Part shown: piece after piece, positions 13,451 to 23,700 of the stretch | How the letters are laid out: every line of letters begins with the position of its first letter | Position numbering within the stretch: position 1 is the first letter of the stretch | Source of the DNA: Ecdyonurus torrentis | Taxonomy: Eukaryota; Arthropoda; Insecta; Ephemeroptera; Heptageniidae | DNA length: 64,000 nucleotides | Reading direction: 5' to 3' | Assembly (NCBI GenBank): GCA_949318235.1 | Contig: OX439129.1 | Location: forward strand, 35,005,027-35,069,026 | Notes under the pieces: model-generated | Database searches by the model: none | Seen by the model: only the letters and a program-made list of their open reading frames with translations | Told to the model about the DNA's origin: nothing | Translations under genes and position numbers: made by a program

Positions 13451-16400
13451 CTATAACAAAGAAGGGAGGAGGGAAATGTTACTAATTATATGCACAATGA
13501 TTATCTATTTATAACAGGCTAGTGTAGAGTAAAATAATAATATTACATATTGATACAAATATTGCAATCTTTGCAAGCTATTATCTTTTTGAAAATACTA
13601 CTAAAACATGATAAGTATTATATAATGTACACTTGTCTCAGAAAAAAACTGACTGATTGCATTAAAGTTTCCCTATATATTTATGCCATTTGGAGACATG
13701 AATGCTCTAGACAGGTTTTTCTGGGACCAGTGTAATTCACATAATCACAAAAATACAGTTCTCATCAACTAGAACCACTTGCAAAAGTATAATCTTTTAT
13801 CAAGTGGATATTACTGGCATATTGTGCTAGACGATCATATACAGTTTGAAAATGGCAGGCTCCTAATAATTTCCTACTCTATAGCATTGTAGAACTATTC
13901 TCTAACTTATTAGTTTTTTTTTTTTTGAAAGGGGAAAAAAAAAAAAAAAAAAAAAAAACTAACCACAGGTTGAAATTTTTTAAATTAAGGAGATTACAAC
14001 CACTTTTACATTTTAAGTCAAAAAAATATTTTTGACCAAAATCTTTGCTGGAACATCCAGTTCTAGAAAACATCCATGCCACAAAATCAAGAGGTTTGAT
14101 TTTAAATTACTCACAATCATTGTGCAAAATTGAGGGTTTATCTCATTGTATTGAATCGCTTTTTTTATTTACTACTGAATTTATTTTGGTTTACATGTAA
14201 TGGATACAAAAAATAAAATAAAATATTGAGGGCTGCGTGCCATTTTGGATACTACTGCAAAATTTACACACACAGTGTCACACACACTATTGAAACATGT
14301 GTATTCTCCTTGTTCCTTACTATTGAAACATCTAAAAATTTTGCCGCACCTACTATTGTAACATCAAGTAGGGCTTACTGAGGTATACCAATAGCAGATG
14401 AGGCAAATAATGTAGATGTTTCAATAGTGTGAGTGGGAATTTTGTAGAGGTACCAAAATGCCGCTTGGATATTGCATCTGAAGATTTGCAGGGTGAGAAT
14501 GCAAATGCAAGCACGTAAATTGACAATTTTATACCATAACAAGAATCAGCCTTCTTTTTAATAATTAAAAGCAGGCAGTGAAACAAGTAATCTGTTGCTA
14601 CGTATGCATTTACTTACTTTAGCGTCATTTACTTTGCTCGATTTTCTTGGAAATATCGTCAACTGAGGAGGTCCATGAACTACTTCTCCAAATTTAACTT
14701 CATCTTTATATTTAGCAAATTCATCCACATTTTTTTCTTGCTTTGCTTTAACTTTTGCAAGTGCCTTCTGTTTCTTTTTCTCTCTTTTAATTGTAGATCT
14801 GGATTTTTCTTTATTGTTGCCATGAGGAGTCAAGAATTTGAGGAAAGCAACCTCATTTTTAGGTAATTTATTAATTGATTCAACTTCTCCAGTTTCTCTA
14901 TTTCTGTTGACATTAACTTTGAATTTATTCTCAAAGTTGCACTCATTGATAACATCCTATAACAGATTGAAATTTTTTTGTTAAAAAATACATAGAAATC
15001 AAGTACGTATAATAATAATAAAAAAGGATAAGCTTATGATAATTATCATTACACACTACAAATAAAAAAAATCTGAATCCTCTACAATTTCAGCTAAATA
15101 TATGTTATTAAAGGCGTAGAACACCTTGAACAAAAAAGTTGAGTAATATCCTAACAAACCTGAAAATCAACGTCGATTTGGCCGGAGCCATTGATTTCTA
15201 ATTTATTTTCCATTCACAAAATGCCGCTGCCGGTCACTGACGTCACAGCTCGCTTGTTTTACGCGTGTTTACTGGGCTAGCTGTGACGTCAGTGACCGGC
15301 AGCGGCATTTTGTGAATAGAAAATAAATTAGAAATCAATAACTCCGGCCAAATCAACGTTGATTTTCATGTTTGTTAGGATATTACAAAACTTTTTTGTT
15401 CAAGGTGTTCTACGCCTTTAATGTCACACTGACCAGTAACTACATTAAAATGAAGTTGCAGTTTCCATGGAAATTGTTTACATTAAATTCAGTACTACTT
15501 ATACGAGTAAGTAGATAAATAGTTTTACTAAAATAAATAGATAAAGATAAATATTTATACATAAAAAAGGGATAGAGAATACCAGCAAGAGAGTCCCATA
15601 GTTTGACAAAATCTTTGACAAACTACGAATGATGAATCATTGATTGTTTTTCTCTGAGTATGTAAAGACTAACGAAGGCACACACACATACTCCGTTTTC
15701 TCTTAAAGTTTAGTGCCAAAAGCCATCCAATGTGTTAGTTTCTAATCTCTGTGCTAGCAAGATTTTTGTTGAACTATAGGACCCTCTCTTTTTTAATACG
15801 GGAAGACCCTAGCTGGTTTCTATTATCCCTTTCTCTATCCTAACTGCGATGGTTTATTTTCTTTAATGTTGCATATTATGTAAATAACTTATTATTCTTA
15901 CATACAGTACATATTTTTTAATTTTGAATGGTAAAATATATTGTCACAATTGTGTGTACAGCTCTGGCCAAAAGTTCCCGAACAGAGCAGCGGTGGCCGC
16001 TGCGTTTTCTCATAAACATAACATAGTGTGGTTGCGGGTTGCTAATAATAATAAATGTCTCTATCTATAGCAGCAAATGTACTGTTAAGTACGGTGGCTC
16101 GCTTATCCTTTAAACAAAATATAATAAATTTTATATTAGTACTGTAATTCTCCTAATTTATTTCTAAATAACTTTCTGCTTATTATTTTAACAACATCTC
16201 CATCAAGCCCATTCCAATCATGGGCAGTTCTACTAGCTTGTAAGTAATGAATGCTTTACCACATCCGTACTTGTTCGGGAACTTTTGTCCAGAGCTGTCA
16301 TGCAGAGTAGGTACAGTATGTATGTTAAATCGGAAGCAGATAAGAGCTAAAGCTTACAATTGGCAGTTCATAAGTAGTCTCTCGTTGATAAGGTTGTGTG

Positions 16401-17181
16401 TCTCATATAAAAATATTAACTATACAGTACTATACTGCATTACCTGGCATTTCATTTGGATACGATGTACAAACTGATGTGGCTCTTCACCAGGAAGTTG
16501 TTTGAATACAGGGGTAGGTTTCTCTGGACGCCTCATTCCAGGCAAATTGACTTCCGTTTCTCTAAATTTTCTCGTATCAATCAGGTCTTTATCCTTATGA
16601 ACTTTAGCTGGACGTTTTTTAGGCTTGCCTTTTTTAGCATTATCAATTCTCTTCTTCAGTTCTAGGAAACGTTTAGGTACAGCTTGATCATCTGGATGAA
16701 TAGGTGGATGATTTATCTTGTTTTTGATACTGAATTTAAAAATAGGGATAGATAATATTAGTACAAAAGTTGACAGAGTGAATTGTATGTATTTTTACAC
16801 ATATAGAATAATAGTGAAGTTTGCAATATGGGAGCAGTTTGGTCGAGCATTGTACATATCATAATACCGGCAGTTTTTTTTTTTTTTTTTTTATTAATAT
16901 TATTAAATATATGATACCTTCCACTCATTTTAGAGTTTTGAAATTTCAGCACAAAAGAGATAATTATGCAATCATTTCTGTGTAAAAGTTTTAAAACTCT
17001 TAAACAATAACGAATATATGTATGTATCATGTATGTATACATTACATACTTGTACATACATACATATGATACAAACATACCGACGTGATTTACATTACAC
17101 CTACCTTGCAAATCGAGCTTCTCTTTGTTTATCTGGGTCTTTTACTCCCTTATGTTTACGAGCTGGTATTTTGCGTCCCAT
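13232..17181 (-). CDS. CCDC137: CCDC137-like nucleolar coiled-coil protein, complete, 4 exons, 306 aa
   Basis: Joining 17105-17181, 16444-16729, 14618-14956 and 13232-13450 gives an uninterrupted 306-aa frame; every intron is GT-AG and all phases agree. The protein starts MGRKIPARKHKGVKDPDKQ and is highly basic, with Lys/Arg/Glu-rich helical stretches (residues about 150-200 and 245-290) typical of CCDC137, which is about 290 aa in vertebrates. Family knowledge: CCDC137 is a nucleolar/perichromosomal protein linked to ribosome biogenesis and retinoic-acid-receptor sequestration; there is no enzymatic domain. The start is the first ATG of the conserved N-terminus. The gene is divergent to RSL1D1 and shares its promoter. 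A possible polyadenylation signal ATTAAA (plus-strand tttaat at 13200-13205) lies 27 bp after the stop, implying a very short 3' UTR. Introns hold foldback elements. Recognition is from sequence pattern, not a search. Confidence 0.9.
14280..14450. repeat. Foldback remnant in CCDC137 intron 3
   Basis: CACACTATTGAAACAT and ATGTTTCAATAGTGTG are inverse about 140 bp apart; CTATTGAAACATC is repeated directly near 14322-14335. Confidence 0.6.
14618..14956 (-). CDS. CCDC137: CCDC137 coding exon 3
   Basis: Acceptor TATAG, donor AAA/GTAAGT; 339 nt, 113 whole codons. Encodes DVINECNFENKFKVNVNRN and the main basic coiled coil (KREKKKQKALAKVKAKQEK). Confidence 0.9.
15108..15421. mobile_element. Foldback family A copy 1, 314 bp, TTAA-bounded
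   Basis: Almost perfect palindrome beginning TTAAAGGCGTAGAACACC and ending GGTGTTCTACGCCTTTAA; each arm carries TGACGTCA next to the small GC-rich loop. In CCDC137 intron 2. Confidence 0.9.
15563..15863. mobile_element. Family D copy 1
   Basis: Shares GAGAGTCCCATAG, CCAATGTGTTAGTTTCTAA, TGTGCTAGCAAGATTTT and GCGATGGTTTATTTTC with 22440-22803. In CCDC137 intron 2. Confidence 0.65.
15959..16297. mobile_element. TIR element, Tc1/mariner-like MITE
   Basis: Inverse ends CAGCTCTGGCCAAAAGTTCC and the complement of GGAACTTTTGTCCAGAGCTG, 339 bp apart. The left side is preceded by TA. The interior is unrelated AT-rich sequence without ORF. In CCDC137 intron 2. Confidence 0.7.
16444..16729 (-). CDS. 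CCDC137: CCDC137 coding exon 2
   Basis: Acceptor TTCAG at 16730-16734; donor CAG/GTAATG. 286 nt, begins in codon position 3 and ends in phase 0. Contains the proline-rich INHPPIHPDDQAVPKR stretch and a Lys/Arg-rich region. Confidence 0.9.
17105..17181 (-). CDS. CCDC137: CCDC137 coding exon 1
   Basis: ATG at 17181-17179; 25 codons plus 2 nt, donor AG/GTAGGT. Encodes the conserved basic N-terminus MGRKIPARKHKGVKDPDKQ. Confidence 0.9.
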
Positions 17182-17253
17182 TATTTAGTTTTTTTATACA
17201 AATTTATGTGAAAAAAACAAAAATTCTTATAAGTTCTGTTGCTGTATTTTTTA

Positions 17254-17259
17254 CACGTG
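17254..17259. promoter_or_regulatory. E-box CACGTG, CCDC137 side
   Basis: Palindromic CACGTG, the Myc/Max/Mad core, 73 bp upstream of the CCDC137 start. Its mirror partner lies at a similar distance from the other gene. Confidence 0.6.
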
Positions 17260-17505
17260 CTTTGTTATTTTTTCCCAGCTGTTTTTATAACAGCTAAAGT
17301 CAATTGAATGATAAAATATTGGACAAAACATATTCTTAAAGTCTTATAATATTATATATAAATTATTTTAGTTTCTTCAAGATTTATTTAATAAGTTTTA
17401 TTAATAAAAATTATCTTTTGGTAAAACAAAATTTTAAATATAAATAAATTAGTTTTATTTTTGACTCACTTCAACCAATATGGCAGCCTCAAACAAATAA
17501 AAGAG

Positions 17506-17511
17506 CACGTG
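17506..17511. promoter_or_regulatory. E-box CACGTG, RSL1D1 side
   Basis: Palindromic CACGTG 91 bp upstream of the RSL1D1 start and about 20 bp downstream of the CCAATATGGC element. Confidence 0.6.
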
Positions 17512-17602
17512 GACTGGACGACATTAAAAAAACGTGTGATTTTCGTGGTATTTTTACTTTCATTCGATTAGCCATTACTTTGAAAATTTCCTCAGATTAA
17601 CA

Positions 17603-17788
17603 ATGAAGGCTAAATCTATTGTGAAATCTGTTAAAATTGGAAACGTATCCATAACTTTGTCGGATAAAAGCGGTAAAGTAAAGAAGTCCAAGAAAATTGG
17701 CTCTGGTCGAAGAAAAGCTGCGGTTGCCGCTGCAGCGAAAGTTCAAAGTTCACCCAAGTTGATACCTCACACACTTGAATCGTCCAAG
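17603..17788 (+). CDS. RSL1D1: RSL1D1 exon 1 (basic N-terminus)
   Basis: 62 whole codons from ATG in context AACAATGA; donor AAG/GTACAC. Rich in Lys, Ser and Ala. Confidence 0.92.
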
Positions 17789-20700
17789 GTACACATTTTT
17801 TGATTTAACATAGTTATATTGTTATGTTGAAATAACATTTGTGTGAAACACACTGTTTCAGTCATAATTCCTACATATAGACTTTTCACTTTTTTTTTCT
17901 TCATAGCAATTTCAATACACAAAAGAATATGTAAAACGTGAAAACATCTTATGTTTGTAATATGTAATTTATGCATAGTAACAATAACATAATGTGCATT
18001 TATGTTTGAAGGTTCAACAAGGAGTAGCAGAACTTCTAAGGATTGTAGAAGAGCGCAGCAATGCTAAATCTGAATTGTTTGACTCTGAAGGAGAGCCTGT
18101 TTTCCTTGCTCTGAGCTGTATCCGTATTGCCAATATTCCGAAGAGAATCGTACGATTGTAAGTTGTGTTTACATATGTATGTGAAGTATTTGCTTATGTT
18201 TGATGTGCATGTATGTATGTATGTACGTTACAAAGTCGTAGCACAACTAATACATACGAATTGTCAAGAAATAAAAATGATATTAGGCAAAGCCTAAACA
18301 AAACTCGGCTATTGCTTTAAAATCTATGAACATCGTCCCCAGTTGAATAAAATATTGTTAATTAATGATTTTCTGAGACATTGTAATCCGCTGTTAAGTT
18401 TGGCTGTCAAAGTGAGTTAGGGCATCTCCGCGAAAGAGTTTTTTTTTTCCCTCTACGCCAACCACAGGCTTTTACAGTTTGGTTATGCCCCCGTTACACC
18501 CCCCCCCCCCCCCACATAAGAATGTGGTGACCTTACAACCTGCTTTAGTTACTGTAGCCTTACCTGAGCTTAACAGGTAAACGTAAGTTGGCCAGTGGTA
18601 CAGTTAAAAGGAATAGGCCGTAGGTAAACAATTCAAGTGACTGATTCACCCTCTTGTTCGAATAATTTGTTAACATTGCAAGCACCATAAGGTTCAATGT
18701 ATTTTAAATGGCACTTCTGTGCATATCTTGTTCTGGGCATATTGCTCAGCCACTGGTAGATCTATTAACTTCAAAGAAACTTCTAAGAGCATGTAGTGAC
18801 CTTGGTCACAAAGTATTAAAAGCACACAAATAGTTGGCATGCGTTGAGAAATCTCCAAACAAAATAATGATTTGACCAAGAGGTTGCCCCAATACTATAT
18901 AGTAATACGTATGTATTCTTATATTTTCAGGCACAATTAAGACCCCAGTTTATTGTGGTTTATTCTATTATTAATTTAAACAAGTATTGCATTGAATCAT
19001 AAATTTGCCTAATGTATTATGCATTTATATCTACAGTTCTTTGCCACACCCTATTCTCCAAGAAACAAGTGATGTGGCTTTGATTGTACGAGATCTGGAG
19101 CCAAGAAAACGCAGACCAGACAATGAAGCAGTTGTGGAGTTATACGAGAGAAGAATTTTTGCTCATGGAATCAAACATCCCATCAAGGTAGATACATCGC
19201 ATACTGTAAATTGAGGGGGAGGGAGGAGCAGAAGCAAATAACCAGTACACAAGTACAAAGTTCATTTGGTACCAACATATATATCATTGTGGTGCCGCAT
19301 TATTATTTAATGTTGAGAAAAAAAAAATCACTGGCTTGACCCCAAATTTTGGGGTTTTCCCTTTCAGTTTATTTGCAGCAAAAATATTTTTCAAAGTCAT
19401 GTGGATATGAACATTATAGTGGCACCATGACAATATATTGAGGTCTACTTAGCTTTTCGGTACTTCTGCAATCTCTGCGTGTGCAATTTTGCTACATATG
19501 CATTCCCCACACGCTCCCCTCTTTTGAAACAATTATACGCTCAGGTTGCACAGGTGTGCCATTAGTAGGCGTGGTGGAGATTGCACATATACCAAAATTG
19601 CACCTGCAGAGCTTGCACATGTACCAAAATATAGCCCTTGCTATTTTGGTCTATGGTACCTGCATTTTGTAATAGGTGTAGGCTATAAATATTAATGGCA
19701 AATAAAAATTATTGAAAAATCTAAGGAATTATACAGTGGACTTAAAATAAAAGGTTATTACAATTCAACCCTGGTCCATTTTTGCGTGGCACAAAATATT
19801 TTGAGTAAACAAGACAATCTCTCGAATATCTTAAATAAATTTGCAAATTTTGACACAAAGCTCATTAGAGGGCGCTTCTCTCACTCAGTTTAGCTACTTT
19901 TAGCCATGATTTCTGATATCCGTAAATCCCATTGGATATTATTGTAAGAAATATCCAATAATCCTAAAGTTAAACCTATTTTTTAAGTGTTGTGTCATTT
20001 GTTCAATGTTAAAAGATAGGAAGTTACGCTAAAAAATTGACAGTCTTTATTAGCAAGTCCTATCATACTTTTAGAATTTTTGCTAGTAATGGGATATCAG
20101 CTGATATATCAGTTCAGAGCCTAAAATAATTTATGTTCATTGTACTTTTATATTTACTCCTACATATGTCATCAATATCACTGTTTTGTTGTAGGTGATT
20201 CCTATCCGTCAAGTAATGACAGAGTACAACACATACGAGGCAAAGAAGCAGTTGTGCAACCAGTTTGACGTGTTCTTAGCAGACGCTCACATCTCCAACA
20301 GACTTACGCCAATTTTTGGCAAGGCCTTCAGTAAAAAGAGGAAGTAAGTCTCTAAGCTGAATGATCTTCTCTGTATTTGCTCTATCAATTAAAACTAATC
20401 ACTTACATTATTTTGTTATAGGAATCCTATTCCAGTTAAAATTGACCTGAAGCAAATGAAGCAATCAATTGAGAGAGCCTTAACAAAATCAAGCTTGAAG
20501 TTGAGTGCAGATGGTAGTACTTTCACAATACAGGTGAGCTATTGTACTAGTTTTTATATTTTAGACGGCTGTTACTCACACTTACGGGACTGCATTTGCA
20601 TGGTAATAATTATAAATAGTAATTAAAAATAATAATAAGGTACTGGTAAATAAAGATAAATTTATCTGGTTTCTACTTGCTGAATTTACTCCACAAAATT

Positions 20701-23700
20701 CAAAATTTTAAAATTTGTTTATTCATTTCTTTCTCCAGCAAACAAGTTCAAGACCCTGTTTTCTGCTACTAAAATGATGATCAACTTAGTTTATTCAATG
20801 AAATGTGCATTTTTTGGTGCAAGAAAACGGGGTTTATGAACAACACTAATTGTCCATTAGCAGGTTCGTTCTAACAAACTTCTATAAACTAATACTACTA
20901 CTATTACTACTATAAACTAATTGCAAGCAAGCAAAATACTTTTTGTTTTCAATTATGGTTAGATGTAAGAGCAACATAAAATATAACTAAAATTTTGAAA
21001 GCATGAGTCCTTTCAATACTGGAAAAGTAAATGTGATTTTTGTGCAGTCAGCTCTTGGTAGCCTTTCCAGAGTTAGGTAGCAAATTTAATGTATAAACTT
21101 ATCTGTATCAACTTTCGCAAAGACAATTTCTCCTTAATTATTGTATTATATGGTTGGTTTAGAACTTATGAGTTTGGATGTTTATTTCTACCCCCCCCCC
21201 CCTCCCTAATGTCTACATTTCTACTCTCTTGTCAAATGTAAATATATAATTAGGAAAAAATCGACTTTGCGATAGGTTGATAATTAAAAGATAGATAGAA
21301 ACACATAAAAAAGAGAGGTAAAAGATTTTTGGGGGATGGGAGATAATGAGCTTAGTTCAGGGACCCCGCAAAAGAGAGAAAAATATTCAAACCCAGGCCG
21401 AAATATGACGCGTAGTGCGCCGTATGCACGGTGGTATGAACTAGAAGCTCGTAAGCAAATAGAGATTAGTTAATTAATTAGAGGATTTTTTGGCTTACAA
21501 AAGTAAATTAATTAGCAAAAAAGTCACACCAAAATACTCGGCGCGACTCTCTCTAACCATGGACAACGCTGTTTCGGCCTACTGGGCCTCATCAGCATGG
21601 TGAGGACAGAGAAGCAGTGATCTACCAGAGAGTAGCCCTGGTCAGAGATTGACTGCTGGAGTAGAATAGACTGCGCGGCCTTATATACCCGCAGCCTCGG
21701 TGGACGCTTAGCTTCCACCGCGGATTGGCTGCTACTCCGAGGCGCGCCAAATATTTGAAATGCAACGAATATACCAAAAAACAAACTTTATGTAAGCCAG
21801 GGAGTACTACCACTAAATGTGGTAGTATTAGTAAATTTCTAATTTACATATGTATTGTCAAACAGGTCGGTCATACTCAGCAAGAAGCACAACAAGTTGC
21901 GGAGAATATTGTCACTGTTGCTGAAGCCCTGAGCAAGTGTTTCCCTGGTGGTTGGCCAAATATTCGAAATCTGATTGTAAAAACTGCAAGATCACCTGGC
22001 ATTCCTTTGTATGTCTCCATATGTAAGTGTCATTTCACACAAACTGTCTGCTTGTCATTGTCACACTTCAATATTGAGTGTACAGAATTCATTGTTGATT
22101 ATTCATCAAGTCTAGTTTGCATAATTACATAGTTATATTCATCAATTAAAAAGAGTGTGTTTATATAAAAGGCACTTTCTTTGGTCCTTTGAATTAGAGT
22201 TAACCTAAAATTAATGTAAGGAAAGTGAATAACCGCATGGGCTAGAATATGTAATTAAATTGAAAAATGATAAACAGAGGCACTAGAGCCAGGCAGCAGC
22301 GCTAGCAGGAATAAATCGCTCTTGTGATAGGAATATAAAAAAAGGATGTAAAATCTCTACTTTATCCTAACCTGTAACACTGCAGTGTATAAAACAGTTG
22401 GAGGTGAGGGTTCAAGAAGGTACGAGATATAAGCACAATATTATAAAATACGAAAAAAAAAAGGATAGGAGAAAACCAGCAAGGGCCTTACCATAGTGAA
22501 GAGAGTCCCATAGTTCGGTGAAAATTTTGCTAGCACAGATATAAAATAACTAACACATTGGAAATATTTCGGCAATCGACTCCAAGAGAGATATGGAGCG
22601 TGTTATGCCTTCATCAGTCCTTACCCTTACAGACTCAGAGAGAAAGTCGATTGCCGAAATATTTCCAATGTGTTAGTTATTTTATATCTGTGCTAGCAAG
22701 ATTTTCACCGAACTATGGGACTCTCTTCACTATGGTAAGGCCCTTGCTGGTTTTCTCCTATCCTTTTCTTTCAATTTATCATACCTAACCGCGATGGTTT
22801 ATTTTCCTTAATATACATAATATTATAAAATACCATCAGATTTACTCTTCCCCTTGAATTTTTTCAACATGATAGATACGATTATGTATCATTTTATTGT
22901 TGTGCATATTTATCCGTGCTAATGACTTACCCCCGTAAGCTGCGACGCTAACTAACTAGTTAAACCGTAGTTAAGTTGTTATTTTGATTGTTGCAACAAT
23001 TAAAAAAAGATAACTAAGGTTTAACTAGAGGTTGCAGCTTACAGCCATAAGGGCTGTGCAGCTTACAGCCATAAGGGCTGTGCAGCTTACAGCCATAAGG
23101 GCTGTAAGCTGCAACCTCTAGTTAAACCTTAGTTATCTTTTTTTAATTGTTGCAACAATCAAAATAACAACTTAACTACGGTTTAACTAGTTAGTTAGCG
23201 TCGCAGCTTACGGGGGTTAGTGATTTTGAAGAAAGAAAAAAAAAAAAAAAAAAAAAAAAAGATAAAGAAAATGTTTAAACCTTGTGCTTGATTTTATGTT
23301 GTAATGTTTTAGTGGGTATGGTACTTAAATTAGTTGGCAATATACAGTATATAAGTATTTATTTATTATTATTATTTTACCATAGGCAATCCAAATGAGA
23401 TTCAGTTGGTGGTCAATCGACCTAAGTTGCGCCATGGAGCAACTGTGGTGGGTGAATTGAGCACAGCTCTGGATGCCAAGGTGGTAGTCCATCCTAGTGG
23501 TCGTGTCTTAAAAATCAATGGAGTGGAAAGACAGGAGCAGAAGGCGGCAAGGGTACTGTCAAGGAAGCAGAAGAAGATAGACAAGAAGGCTATGCGTAAA
23601 GCTGCTAAGAAAGAGCAACACAAGAACAGTTCTGATGAGGATGACGATATGAGTGATGAGGATCTTTTCGCAGACGAGGATGAAATATCTGATGTGGCCA

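Larger units (their letters stand above)
17182..17602. promoter_or_regulatory. Shared bidirectional promoter of CCDC137 and RSL1D1
   Basis: The 421 bp between the two divergent start codons must hold both 5' UTRs and both promoters. Seen: CACGTG E-boxes at 17254-17259 (73 bp before the CCDC137 ATG) and 17506-17511 (91 bp before the RSL1D1 ATG), plus CCAATATGGCAGCC at about 17475-17488, which combines a CCAAT box with a YY1/Pho-like ATGGC core. The middle is AT-rich with no clear TATA box. Known: CACGTG near the start of nucleolar genes is a Myc/Max site, and YY1-type ATGGC is common at housekeeping starts. Inferred: coordinated ribosome-biogenesis control. Confidence 0.75.
21350..21770 (-). 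mobile_element. GC-rich promoter-hammerhead insertion in RSL1D1 intron 5
   Basis: Sharp GC-rich island in AT-rich intron. On the minus strand it reads CCAAT (about 21723-21728), TATATAA (21687-21681), about 80 nt of spacer, the hammerhead 21601-21556, then a tail to about 21350 ending near CAAACCCAGGCC (plus strand). A related CCCAGGCCG end is seen at about 27935-27945. No ORF of a transposase or reverse transcriptase is present. Confidence 0.6.

Noticed and set aside
16758..17111. 117-codon minus-strand ORF overlapping CCDC137 intron 1
   Set aside because: Lies almost entirely in the intron between two well-supported exons and includes a poly-Lys run from a homopolymer.
21524..21813. Two overlapping minus-strand ORFs (86 and 63 codons) in the GC-rich island
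   Set aside because: The island is explained by the promoter-hammerhead element; the frames overlap in different phases and match no known domain.
22600..22660. CTGATGA on the minus strand near 22611 as a third hammerhead
   Set aside because: No GAAA at the right distance and no closing stem; it belongs to the loop of foldback family D.
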